From assembly GCA_017626015.1 (NCBI GenBank), contig JAGAJO010000009.1:186001-250000 (forward strand): a stretch of DNA of 64,000 nucleotides, written 5' to 3'. Shown piece by piece: positions 36,975 through 45,803 of the stretch. This stretch comes from Ruminococcus sp. GTDB taxonomy: Bacteria > Bacillota > Clostridia > Oscillospirales > Ruminococcaceae. The notes beneath the pieces were generated by a model. It saw only the letters and a program-made list of their open reading frames with translations, was not told the origin of the DNA and did no database searches. Positions within the stretch are counted from its first letter, which is position 1; the number at the start of each line of letters is the position of its first letter. The position numbers and the translations under genes are program-made.

Positions 36975-39842
36975 ATGGAAAAATGGAAAACCGTCATCGG
37001 TCTTGAAATCCATGCCGAGCTGCTTACAAAATCAAAAATTTTCTGCACCTGCTCTGCCGAATTCGGAGGAAAACAGAACACAAGATGCTGTCCTGTTTGT
37101 ACAGGTATGCCGGGTACGCTTCCTGTTATAAACCAGACTGCCGTTGAATATGCGGTAAAAGCGGGATATGCTCTTAACTGCGAAATAAACAAGTTTTCGG
37201 TATTTGACAGAAAGAACTACTTCTATCCCGATCTTCCCAAAGCGTATCAGATCTCACAGCTTTACAGACCTATTGTCGGTGCAGGATATGTGCCGATCAA
37301 CGTAAACGGAGAGAAAAAAAATATAAGGATAAATCACATTCATCTTGAGGAAGACGCAGGAAAGCTTGTTCACGATGATTTCAACGGTATATCCATGGCG
37401 GATTATAACCGCTGCGGAATTCCCCTTATTGAGATAGTTACCGAGCCTGACATTTCCTCTGCGGAGGAGGCTATGGCGTTTGTTGAGCAGATCTCTCTGC
37501 TTTTGCAGTATGCTGGAGTGTGCGATTGTAAAATGGAACAAGGCTCACTGAGATGTGACGTTAACATTTCCCTTATGAGACCTGACGCAAAGGAGTTTGG
37601 TACAAGAGCTGAGATAAAAAACATTAACTCCATAAAATCAGTGGGAAGGGCTATAAAGTACGAGGAAAAGCGTCAGGCTCTTTTACTTGAAGCCGGTAAA
37701 AAGGTCGTTCAGGAGACCAGACGTTACAATGCCAACAGAGATAAGACTACCTCGATGCGTACAAAGGAAAACGCTAACGATTACCGTTATTTCCCGGAGC
37801 CTGATATCCTTCAGGTAAATCTTACTGACAGTCAGCTGGAGGAGATAAGGGCAAAGCTCCCCGAAATGCCTGCTAAGAGAAAGCAAAAGTATATGGATTA
37901 TGGTATTTCTGAGGTCGATGCTAATATTCTTATACAGTCCAAGGTCATATCCGACTTTTTCGAGTCCGTTGTTAAATCATACAATAATCCGAAAAGCATT
38001 GCAGTTTTTGTGCTGGGCGAATTTATGAGACGTGTAAATCTGGGTGAAATAGATGTCAATAACATCACCTTTACACCGGAGGATTTTGCTTCGCTTGTTG
38101 AAATGGCTGACACTGAAAAGGTTTCTAAAAATGACGCCAAGGCGATTTTCAGAGAAATGGTCGAAAGCGGCGGAAAACCTATGGATATCGCTTCAAATAA
38201 GGGTATGCTCATCACTGTGGATACCACAAAGGTAGAAACGGGGATTTGCGAGATTCTTGAGAAAAATGCGGCTCAGGTCGCACAGTATAAAAACGGTGAG
38301 AAAAAAGTATTCGGATTCATTATGGGGCAGTGTACAAAAGCCCTTAAGGGCATAGCTACTCCCAAGATCATAAAAGAGATCCTTGAAAGCAAGCTGGAGG
38401 AAGCGTCTGTCGAGACTGAGGAAAAGACCGGAAACGCCGCAGCTGAGAGCAGCGTTATCGACGCTTCAAGGCTGACGAAGTATGAAAACACCGACAAATA
38501 TACTCCTGCTGCTGATGGAGATATGCTTATGATCGGTACTGATACCCTTAAGAAGGAATTTACTCTGGAGCAGGCTGTAAGCAGCATGGGCAAGGACGTT
38601 GAATTTTCCGGCTGTGTTCATAAGATCAAAAAAATGGGAAGTATTTCCTTCATACTGATAAGAACATCAAGAAACGTTTTCCAGACTGTTTATTCTGCTG
38701 ACAAGTGTAGTGATTCCATTGAGGGTCTACGAGAAGGATTTTTCGTAAATGTAAAGGGTACTGTCAATAAAAATGACAGGGAATTTACAGGTGTTGAGAT
38801 CGTGCTTAAATCCATTAAGCTTATTTCAACTTCCGCAGCAGAAACTCCTTTAAAGATCTCTCAGGGCAAGCTTAACTGCACTATTGAGGTAAACCTTGAC
38901 AATAGAGCGACTTCTCTCAGAAATCCCTATGAGCGTGCTATTTTCAAGCTTCAGGAGGGTCTTGTTCAGGGTATGCATAGATTTATGCAGGCTAATAATT
39001 TTACAGAGATACATTCTCCGAAGATCGTTGCTCAGGGTGCAGAGGGCGGAGCTAACATATTTGCTCTTGACTATTTTGGAAAGCATGCTTTCCTCAATCA
39101 GTCTCCTCAGTTTTATAAACAGACAGCAGTGGCATTCTTTGACAGGGTCTATGAGATAGCTCCAGTTTACAGAGCGGAAAAGCACGCAACTTCACGTCAT
39201 ATCAATGAATATATTGGTCTTGATTTTGAAATGGGATATATAGACAGTATGTATGACGTAATGGCGATGGAGATCGCAATGCTCAAATCAATGTTCTCAT
39301 ATATCAAAGAAAATTATCAGAATGAGATCAGGATACTTGAGGCTGATATTCCCGAGATCGGTGAGGTTCCGTCTGTCAAGTTTGCAGACGCTATCAGGCT
39401 TCTCAGAGGAGGAGAGAGCAGCGGAAAGAAGTTTGATCTTGATCCTGAGGATGAAGTCAACCTTGGAAAATATGCAAAGGAAAAGTATAATTCCGACTTT
39501 ATATTCGTTACACACTTCCCGTCGTCAAAGCCGCCTTTCTACGCAATGAATTCAAGAGAGGATCCAAGGGAAGCGTACAAGTTCGATCTTCTTTTCAGAG
39601 GTCTTGAGATCACCTCGGGCGGACAGCGTATTCACGATTACGATGAACAGGTAGCTAAGATGAAAGCTCAGGGACTTGATCCTGATGATTTCAAAAATTA
39701 TCTTGAGGCTCACAAGTACGGCTTGCCGCCACACGGAGGTCTTGGCATAGGACTTGAAAGACTGCTTATGAAGCTGCTTAATAAGAACAACATCCGTGAG
39801 ACTTCTATGTTCCCGAGAGATATTAACAGACTTATACCATAA
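36975..39842 (+). CDS. gatB-aspS: GatB fused to archaeal-type (nondiscriminating) aspartyl-tRNA synthetase
   Basis: One uninterrupted 955-codon frame encodes two complete enzymes. Residues 1 to about 476 are GatB: VIGLEIHAEL, the zinc cysteines CTCSAEF and CCPVC, IHLEEDAGK, DYNRCGIPLIEIVTEPD, and a full helical and YqeY-like tail ending KEILESKLEEAS. A polar linker (about 477-518) follows. From about 525 comes an archaeal/eukaryal-type AspRS: an OB-fold anticodon domain with SGCVHKIKKMG (H549), motif 2 VYRAEKHATSRH, FEMGYID, and motif 3 GIGLERLLMKLL. The histidine in the OB-fold loop is what nondiscriminating AspRSs often carry. The chain would charge tRNA(Asn) with Asp and then activate it for amidation by GatA. 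Confidence 0.93.
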   Translation: MEKWKTVIGLEIHAELLTKSKIFCTCSAEFGGKQNTRCCPVCTGMPGTLPVINQTAVEYAVKAGYALNCEINKFSVFDRKNYFYPDLPKAYQISQLYRPIVGAGYVPINVNGEKKNIRINHIHLEEDAGKLVHDDFNGISMADYNRCGIPLIEIVTEPDISSAEEAMAFVEQISLLLQYAGVCDCKMEQGSLRCDVNISLMRPDAKEFGTRAEIKNINSIKSVGRAIKYEEKRQALLLEAGKKVVQETRRYNANRDKTTSMRTKENANDYRYFPEPDILQVNLTDSQLEEIRAKLPEMPAKRKQKYMDYGISEVDANILIQSKVISDFFESVVKSYNNPKSIAVFVLGEFMRRVNLGEIDVNNITFTPEDFASLVEMADTEKVSKNDAKAIFREMVESGGKPMDIASNKGMLITVDTTKVETGICEILEKNAAQVAQYKNGEKKVFGFIMGQCTKALKGIATPKIIKEILESKLEEASVETEEKTGNAAAESSVIDASRLTKYENTDKYTPAADGDMLMIGTDTLKKEFTLEQAVSSMGKDVEFSGCVHKIKKMGSISFILIRTSRNVFQTVYSADKCSDSIEGLREGFFVNVKGTVNKNDREFTGVEIVLKSIKLISTSAAETPLKISQGKLNCTIEVNLDNRATSLRNPYERAIFKLQEGLVQGMHRFMQANNFTEIHSPKIVAQGAEGGANIFALDYFGKHAFLNQSPQFYKQTAVAFFDRVYEIAPVYRAEKHATSRHINEYIGLDFEMGYIDSMYDVMAMEIAMLKSMFSYIKENYQNEIRILEADIPEIGEVPSVKFADAIRLLRGGESSGKKFDLDPEDEVNLGKYAKEKYNSDFIFVTHFPSSKPPFYAMNSREDPREAYKFDLLFRGLEITSGGQRIHDYDEQVAKMKAQGLDPDDFKNYLEAHKYGLPPHGGLGIGLERLLMKLLNKNNIRETSMFPRDINRLIP
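38517..38531 (+). promoter_or_regulatory. Possible internal ribosome-binding site and start for free AspRS
   Basis: GGAG (38517-38520) is followed after eight bases by an in-frame ATG (38529, codon 519), right where the linker ends and the AspRS domain begins. Use of it would give a 437-residue protein, the normal size of a stand-alone archaeal-type AspRS. ATG 38523 is also in frame but too close to the GGAG. Confidence 0.45.
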
Positions 39843-39847
39843 AATTT

Positions 39848-39876
39848 AAGACCGGGCGTATTTTGCGCTCGGTCTT
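39848..39876 (+). terminator. Terminator after gatB-aspS
   Basis: The stem aagaccg-ggcg/cgct-cggtctt with a short T-rich loop lies six bases past the stop codon and ends in TTTATA. Confidence 0.75.
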
Positions 39877-39894
39877 TATACGTCAAGTTACAGT

Positions 39895-39922
39895 AAAGGC
39901 AGAGTTTTAACGCTCTGCCTTT
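39895..39922. terminator. Bidirectional terminator between converging genes
   Basis: The stem aaaggcagag/ctctgccttt with an 8-nt loop is flanked by A-rich and T-rich sequence. It lies just past the end of the minus-strand epimerase gene, so it probably terminates that gene and backs up the preceding terminator. Confidence 0.75.
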
Positions 39923-39927
39923 ATTTA

Positions 39928-40827
39928 CTATAATAAGTTGTTTCTGATATATTCAATATAATTTTTTCTTCGTATCAAGTCTTTGTTATTCTTATACCAC
40001 TTATAGGAGTGTGACAATCCGTCGGATAAATCCTTGGTATCAGACATTATAGCTAGTTGTTTTGAAACATCGAGCATATAAGCATAGTTACGGAAAGGAA
40101 AGTACTCATATATTGGAATACTTTCATTAACATATGTTAATTCAGGACATTTTCCTAAAACCGTGTAACACAGCTTTACCCATTGTTCTGTACTTATTGT
40201 ATGAGGATTTCCCACATTGAAAATACGCTGTTCAGGTTGTTTTTCAAGTATTATTTCAATAAATCTGCATAAATCGTTTATGTGGAAAAATTGCAGGGGT
40301 AATTTACCGTCCTCAGGAAGGAAAAAAGGCATATCATTTTCTGCACATTCAAACACAAATGCCTCACGGTAAAGATTATTCATCTCGCCGTACAGATAGG
40401 GCGGTCTGAGCACATAAGCATTTGGTACTTTATTCAACAGATAATTTTCCGCCGCAAGCTTGTTTATTCCATATTCTCCCCAGTACAAATTAGGACCGCA
40501 GATCTGCTTCTCATTAAATGGCTGTGGAAGTGTTTCAGGATAAACTGCACTGGAGCTTATCAAAATATAATTTTTAAACTTTTCCAGAGCATTAATAAGC
40601 GTTTCAACATCATATTTTGTATATGCGGTAATATCCAAAACAGCGTCAAATTCATATTTTTTCAGAATATTTCTAAGGTTATGTCTATCGCATTGAATGA
40701 GTGTTACACCCTTTGATTGAGGACGTGTTCCTCTATTTAAAACATAGACATTGTGACCTTTTTTGGAAAAATATTCTGCAGTATAACGGCTGGCAAAAAC
40801 TGTTCCGCCTGTTATTAATAAATTCAT
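39928..40827 (-). CDS. NAD-dependent epimerase/dehydratase (extended SDR)
   Basis: The 299-residue protein begins LLITGGTVFASRYTAEYF, a Rossmann motif of the GGTxFxS type seen in CSP41-like and other atypical SDRs, then LNRGTRPQ. The catalytic SSSAVYP and YGINKLAAE (Tyr-x3-Lys) follow, and then LRPPYLYG. It probably modifies a nucleotide sugar, but the substrate is not evident. It has an AGGAG site. It is visibly more AT-rich than its neighbours, with many ATA, TTA and AAT codons, and has no functional neighbours, which hints at acquisition. Confidence 0.82.
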   Translation of the reverse strand: MNLLITGGTVFASRYTAEYFSKKGHNVYVLNRGTRPQSKGVTLIQCDRHNLRNILKKYEFDAVLDITAYTKYDVETLINALEKFKNYILISSSAVYPETLPQPFNEKQICGPNLYWGEYGINKLAAENYLLNKVPNAYVLRPPYLYGEMNNLYREAFVFECAENDMPFFLPEDGKLPLQFFHINDLCRFIEIILEKQPEQRIFNVGNPHTISTEQWVKLCYTVLGKCPELTYVNESIPIYEYFPFRNYAYMLDVSKQLAIMSDTKDLSDGLSHSYKWYKNNKDLIRRKNYIEYIRNNLL

Positions 40828-40914
40828 AGAAACTAACTCCTATTATTTGATTACAGAAACAATTCTGTGTTACAAAGGATTTTACAGCAGTAAAATGAAA
40901 TTGCGCCCTCGATT

Positions 40915-40931
40915 TTCTCCACAAAGGAGAA
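40915..40931 (-). other. Weak hairpin downstream of ung
   Basis: A 6-bp stem (ttctcc/ggagaa) lies in the 145-bp gap between ung and the epimerase gene. It may help end the moxR-to-ung transcript. No clear promoter for the epimerase gene was found here. Confidence 0.3.
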
Positions 40932-40972
40932 GGTTATCTCTTTTAGAAAACCTTTGAAAGCTTTTCTATTCA

Positions 40973-41647
40973 TTATTTATTGCTTATCCTCCAGTCGATA
41001 GGCGGAATTCCGTTATCAGTCAAGAATTTATTCACCAGTGAGAAGTGATGGCAGCCGAAAAATCCGTTGTAAGCAGACAGGGGAGACGGATGCGCCGCCT
41101 TGAAGATCCCGTGAATTGGATTGGTTATAAGGGGAGCTTTCGCTTTTGCATTTCCGCCCCACAGCATGAACGCTATCGGCTTGTCACGCTCGTTGAGCTT
41201 TCTTATTATCTCGTCTGTGAGAATCTCCCAGCCTTTGCCCTTGTGAGAATTTGCCATACCCTCACGTACAGTAAGTACGCTGTTGAGCATAAGGACGCCC
41301 TGATTTGCCCAGTCTGTAAGCTCTCCGTTGTTCGGCGGATCAATTCCCAGATCTGATTTCAGTTCTTTAAAAATATTCTGCAGTGACGGTGGCGGAGCAA
41401 CCCCCGCTTTAACAGAGAAGCACAGTCCGTGAGCCTGTCCCGGGCCATGATATGGATCCTGACCTATGATGACTGCTTTGACTTTTTCGTATGGCGCATA
41501 TTTCAGGGAGTTAAAAATATCATACATATTGGGATAAACGTTATAATTTGCATACTCCCGCTTTAAAAACTCCCTCAGATCAAGATAGTATTCTTTCTTA
41601 AACTCTTCCGCTAAGATATCGTCCCAGCTGTTTCCTATGTGTACCAT
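40973..41647 (-). CDS. ung: Uracil-DNA glycosylase, family 1
   Basis: Ung removes uracil from DNA. The 224-residue protein shows the catalytic water-activating motif GQDPYHGPGQAHGLCFSV, NQGVLMLNSVLTV, LWGGNAKAK and the intercalation loop HPSPLSAYNGFFGC. The ATG at 41647 shares its A with the TAA stop of the small membrane-protein gene (TAATG), so translation is probably coupled. An upstream in-frame start would overlap that gene further. Confidence 0.96.
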   Translation of the reverse strand: MVHIGNSWDDILAEEFKKEYYLDLREFLKREYANYNVYPNMYDIFNSLKYAPYEKVKAVIIGQDPYHGPGQAHGLCFSVKAGVAPPPSLQNIFKELKSDLGIDPPNNGELTDWANQGVLMLNSVLTVREGMANSHKGKGWEILTDEIIRKLNERDKPIAFMLWGGNAKAKAPLITNPIHGIFKAAHPSPLSAYNGFFGCHHFSLVNKFLTDNGIPPIDWRISNK

Positions 41648-41859
41648 TATACTGCAAGCACCGCCCCTACTACTATTCCAAGCACCATTACAGCACATAT
41701 TGCAACAACAAAAATGCGCATAAGCAGCGGTTTCTCTTTCTCAATTGGGGCAAAAGCCTTTTTCTGAGAAGTGTTCTGCATTGCTTCGACAGAAACGTCA
41801 GGTTTGTTTACGTTAGTTTTTTTTCTGTGATTAGAGTTTGATCTCTTTTTTTTTGCCAT
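41647..41859 (-). CDS. Small single-span membrane protein
   Basis: The 70-residue protein has a very basic N-terminus (KKKRSNSNHRKK), a polar middle part and one C-terminal membrane segment (about 47-68). ATG 41859 with AAAGGA upstream is chosen over an upstream in-frame ATG lying inside the transglutaminase gene end. It sits between the transglutaminase gene and ung. No family is recognised; a tail-anchored orientation is plausible. Confidence 0.65.
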   Translation of the reverse strand: MAKKKRSNSNHRKKTNVNKPDVSVEAMQNTSQKKAFAPIEKEKPLLMRIFVVAICAVMVLGIVVGAVLAV

Positions 41860-41881
41860 TTTGATCAGATCCTTTCTATAA

Positions 41882-44584
41882 TTAATATAAGCATTGAATA
41901 AACTTTGCAAAGAAGCTGTTAAATTCTGAAAGTGCAGGTGCAACTATTTCATCTGAGATAAACTTCATTGTTTTTTCAGCCTTTTCAGCGTCTTGCTGAG
42001 TTATACCGTCATCGCTCAGATGAGCCTTTACTGCAATTTCACAAAATTCGGTAAGACGGTCGTCAAGCTCGTTGATATGTTTTTCATGACATTTTTCCAA
42101 CAAAACGCCGCACATCTGCATATCGGACAGATTAAGCTCGGTGCTTATTCCCAGCAATGAAAGATATTTCATTGTGTATCTGAAAATTTCCAATACCCGC
42201 TTGTTTACATCCGGTTGAGTGCATTTTTCATTCATTATTTTCAGTCTGCGCTTTCGGTTCAGAATAACCGCAACTGCTGCCGCTGCAATACCCAACAGCA
42301 TTATAAGCAGGGATTTTACGATAGGAGGTATTTTAAACGGCTTGTCTGATCTGTCGGTTCTGACGGCGCTGACTTTTTTGGTCGTGCCGACTCCTCCCTG
42401 CGAGTTTCCTCCGCTGCCAACGGTAGTCACCTTTCCGACATTTACGGAGCCTGTTTTATCGGTGGATCTTCCGCCTGTTCCCGTGTTGTTCTTATTTCCG
42501 TTATTTAATGCCGTTGTAGATGATTTGTTGTCAGATCCGGTAACGGAAGCTGTTGTCGTTGTGACTGTGGTTGAAGTGATATCAGGATCCTTTTCCTTTT
42601 CAGTAAGATTGGGATTGTCATTGTCATAGCCCGGAGTAAATTCCGCAGGCATCCAGCCGCAGCCGTCTATAAATACCTCTGCCCATGCGTGAGCGCATTT
42701 ATCCGGAACAGTGATCTCATACTTTCCCTCAGAATCGGGAGAGCTGCCTTTCTGCGAAGGAAGGATCATGTATCCTTCAACATATCTTGCCGGATATCCG
42801 AACATTCTCAGCAGCTGCGTGCCTACCGTTGCATAATAGGTGCAATATCCTTCTTTCTGTACCGTAAGGAAATAGTCTATGAAATCCTCACCTCTCGGGG
42901 TCGCTCCGGGAGTAAGCTCGTAGGTAAAATTATTGTCGGAAAAATAATACTTTATGGCTCTGTATATCTCATCATAGCTATATCCTTCAGCTGAACCGTC
43001 AAAATAAGTGTCAACAATTTCATCATATACGGCTTTAAGGGAATCTATATCCGCAGCTTCCGTATAGCTGTTATAAACATACGATTCATATTCATATAAA
43101 GCATTATCGGCTTCAGTAGTATTAATTACAGGAGTATTTCCGATTTCATATATTTTGTCCAGCCAACCGGAGCCTCCTACGTTTGAAAGATTAAGATATT
43201 CAAAGCTGTATTTTGTATTATTCTTTTTTGTTTTTACATATGACTCGTTAAACGGAGTCATTTCGTCGTCATCTATATTTTCCGCAATGGTATAGTGAGC
43301 ACCATAAGGAGCGTATACAAATTTTTTGCAGGCGCCTTTTACCGTTATATCAATATTCTGAATATCTTTTTCACCAAGCTTTGATAAAAGGGTCATATAC
43401 CCGTGATCCTGAGGCCACAGACCGTTATCCTCAAACAGGTCGGTAAAGCTCTCCGATCCCTTATTTTTGGGAAATGCCGTCCATGTGTTATTTTCATATC
43501 TGCCCGCAACATATCCCCTGAGATACATGGTGTAGTCAAATCCGCCGGTTTTGATCTTAAGAGCGGTTACTCCGTTGAAGCTTATACCGTTGCTGGTTCC
43601 CAGATTTCCTCCGTTGGTTCCGCCTACGGTCGTAATTCCGTAAAGATCGGCTCCTCCCTCGATGTCAGACATGATCTCATCAAGATTTGTGATATCGAAA
43701 TTAGTAAGAGTATGATGCAGATTAGTCCTCATAGCGTCAAAGGACTGAGGACGCACAAATCCTGTCAGGGCAGAAAAAAGGATGATCACCGTAAATACGA
43801 TAGCAGTCATGACGCTTACAAATGTCATAAATACCGGATAAAACGCCGCCTTTGCGTTTGCTGAGGTAAAAAAGAAGGATCTTGAACGCTCATGGACTGC
43901 AAAGGTATTTTTTCGTCCCGCTTTATTGGTGGTATGGTTAATGATATGCATAGCAAGAACAGTTATCCAGCAGATAAACAGTCCGACTACAGAAATTGTC
44001 GAAGCCTCCATGCCCTGATACATACCAATCTCGAAAATCGGAAAAGTAAATATAAACAGCAGCGGGAAATCGATCCTGTAGACGCAGGCAATAGAAGTAC
44101 CTATAGCTATAATAAGAATCAGCGCCATAAAAAAGTAAAACATATACTGGGGATCTGTTCGGTCTATGCTGCTAGTATAAGTTCCCCAGGCGCCCCATGG
44201 TATATTTGCCTTGGTCATATAATTTCCAACGGCAATAAAAAAACCGTATCTGACTTCATCAAACATGACCGCCAGCGTTGAAAGATAAATTGCCGTGACA
44301 ATGCCGGCGCATATCTTGATTATTGCATATTTTGATTTAAAAAGACATAGGGCTGCGGTTGCTACAATGCTGTGAAACAAAATAACAGTAGACATTACTC
44401 CGCCGCCGATAAAACGGCTGCCCATAAGCGCCGTGCAGAATGTGGCAATAAAAGCCAGAACGGTTCGCAGTATAAGATATCTGCCCGGACTATGCTCATG
44501 CTCACAGTTAAGAAGAATATCGCCGTCTATGCATATTCCGCTTCCGCTGACAAGTCCTATATCCTTATTGATTTCTTTTTTCAT
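41882..44584 (-). CDS. Transglutaminase-domain membrane protein (TgpA-like)
   Basis: The 900-residue protein has several N-terminal membrane segments (about 38-270), an extracellular region, a transglutaminase-like core, a Thr/Ser/Gly-rich low-complexity stretch, and one more membrane segment near 765 followed by a cytoplasmic helical tail. The core has EGYCTYYATVG (C581) and CAHAWAEVF (H632), with WMPAEFTPGY at the usual position of the triad acid, where Glu replaces Asp. It lies directly after a DUF58 gene and a MoxR ATPase gene, a set conserved in many bacteria. It probably acts at the cell surface on an unknown protein or wall substrate. Confidence 0.88.
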   Translation of the reverse strand: MKKEINKDIGLVSGSGICIDGDILLNCEHEHSPGRYLILRTVLAFIATFCTALMGSRFIGGGVMSTVILFHSIVATAALCLFKSKYAIIKICAGIVTAIYLSTLAVMFDEVRYGFFIAVGNYMTKANIPWGAWGTYTSSIDRTDPQYMFYFFMALILIIAIGTSIACVYRIDFPLLFIFTFPIFEIGMYQGMEASTISVVGLFICWITVLAMHIINHTTNKAGRKNTFAVHERSRSFFFTSANAKAAFYPVFMTFVSVMTAIVFTVIILFSALTGFVRPQSFDAMRTNLHHTLTNFDITNLDEIMSDIEGGADLYGITTVGGTNGGNLGTSNGISFNGVTALKIKTGGFDYTMYLRGYVAGRYENNTWTAFPKNKGSESFTDLFEDNGLWPQDHGYMTLLSKLGEKDIQNIDITVKGACKKFVYAPYGAHYTIAENIDDDEMTPFNESYVKTKKNNTKYSFEYLNLSNVGGSGWLDKIYEIGNTPVINTTEADNALYEYESYVYNSYTEAADIDSLKAVYDEIVDTYFDGSAEGYSYDEIYRAIKYYFSDNNFTYELTPGATPRGEDFIDYFLTVQKEGYCTYYATVGTQLLRMFGYPARYVEGYMILPSQKGSSPDSEGKYEITVPDKCAHAWAEVFIDGCGWMPAEFTPGYDNDNPNLTEKEKDPDITSTTVTTTTASVTGSDNKSSTTALNNGNKNNTGTGGRSTDKTGSVNVGKVTTVGSGGNSQGGVGTTKKVSAVRTDRSDKPFKIPPIVKSLLIMLLGIAAAAVAVILNRKRRLKIMNEKCTQPDVNKRVLEIFRYTMKYLSLLGISTELNLSDMQMCGVLLEKCHEKHINELDDRLTEFCEIAVKAHLSDDGITQQDAEKAEKTMKFISDEIVAPALSEFNSFFAKFIQCLY

Positions 44585-44599
44585 TTTGTCACCTTTAAT

Positions 44600-45787
44600 T
44601 TAAAAACACATATCCTGTACCGATTCAGCAACTCTGCCCGGTACAATTGGAACAATATCGGCAAACTCATCGTAAATATACGTTTTCTGAGGATCTACAA
44701 GCATATAGGAATATTTGTACGACAAGTCGCCGTCGTTCATCAGTGCGGTAAGATTTTCATTATATACTGAGGAAAAATACATAAGATGACCGCATTTGGC
44801 TCTTTCGGTCTCATTTATATAATTTATCATCGAAAGATCCCTGTCCTTGTATAGCGGAGCCTGAAGCAGCATACTTACAAGTACACTGTGCGTTTCCTCG
44901 TCATAAACATTTACCGTTACAAGCTGAGATTTATCCGAATCGAACCATATTACTTTATGGGGAGTATCGTTGATCGTAAGATAATTTGAGATCGTAGCGG
45001 CAGTCTCGATAATAGTGTCGTATCTATTAAGATAATCGGCTTCATTTATATCGATGTTGAGATCTATCATGAGTATTATGGAATTTGAAATGGGCAGCGA
45101 ATAATCCTTTACCATAGTTTTATCCTGCTTAGCCGAAAGCTTCCAGTGTATGCGGCTGATCTTATCACCGTCCACATACTCGTGAATATCGAATATCTCC
45201 GACGGATCGTCGCCCTTTGAAGTCTTTGAATACTCGTTGGTCTCCAATCCCATTTCCGAGTAATTTGCAATTTTATTTTCTATAGGCAGATAATCGGGAA
45301 CGATCGTAAATGTGCTTTCCTTAAAAATCTCTTCCGATCTGGGATACCTTACCTTGAATTTGAAAAGCCTGAGAATATCCACTATCCTGCATCTTTTTAT
45401 ACGCATTTTTACCGTGCCGTAATGCATACCGGAAATATGCAGCGTAAGATACTGGGTTTCCTGGGGAAAAACAGGCGTGTTGATCTTCATAAGATTTTTT
45501 TTGCTGTCAAGCGAATTAAAGTATTCTATTTCAATGATCATATTTGCAACCGGCAGTCTGGTTTCATTGGTGATCTTCACCACCAAAGGTATTTTCGATG
45601 CTCTGCCCGCCGCTTTCTGCACCGTAACGAATCTTACCCTTACACGCTTTGCAGTATACTTACCCATAACAAAAAGAACTATGGGTGCGATAAGCAGAAA
45701 TGCGAAAAGATAAAAGGAAAACGCCGGCTCATACAATATATAGAACAGTACTGACGTTATAAAAAGAATAATGTAAAGAATCAGCAT
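44600..45787 (-). CDS. DUF58-domain membrane protein
   Basis: The 395-residue protein starts with two hydrophobic segments (about 1-40), followed by a beta-rich region and the DUF58 core. The core contains DIHEYVDGDKISRIHWKLSA near residue 200 and KTMVKDYSLPISNSIILMID in the von Willebrand-like part. DUF58 proteins are typically encoded with MoxR ATPases and transglutaminases, as here, 16 bp apart. The molecular role is not established. Confidence 0.88.
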   Translation of the reverse strand: MLILYIILFITSVLFYILYEPAFSFYLFAFLLIAPIVLFVMGKYTAKRVRVRFVTVQKAAGRASKIPLVVKITNETRLPVANMIIEIEYFNSLDSKKNLMKINTPVFPQETQYLTLHISGMHYGTVKMRIKRCRIVDILRLFKFKVRYPRSEEIFKESTFTIVPDYLPIENKIANYSEMGLETNEYSKTSKGDDPSEIFDIHEYVDGDKISRIHWKLSAKQDKTMVKDYSLPISNSIILMIDLNIDINEADYLNRYDTIIETAATISNYLTINDTPHKVIWFDSDKSQLVTVNVYDEETHSVLVSMLLQAPLYKDRDLSMINYINETERAKCGHLMYFSSVYNENLTALMNDGDLSYKYSYMLVDPQKTYIYDEFADIVPIVPGRVAESVQDMCF

Positions 45788-45803
45788 TGGCAGTTATCCT
45801 CTG

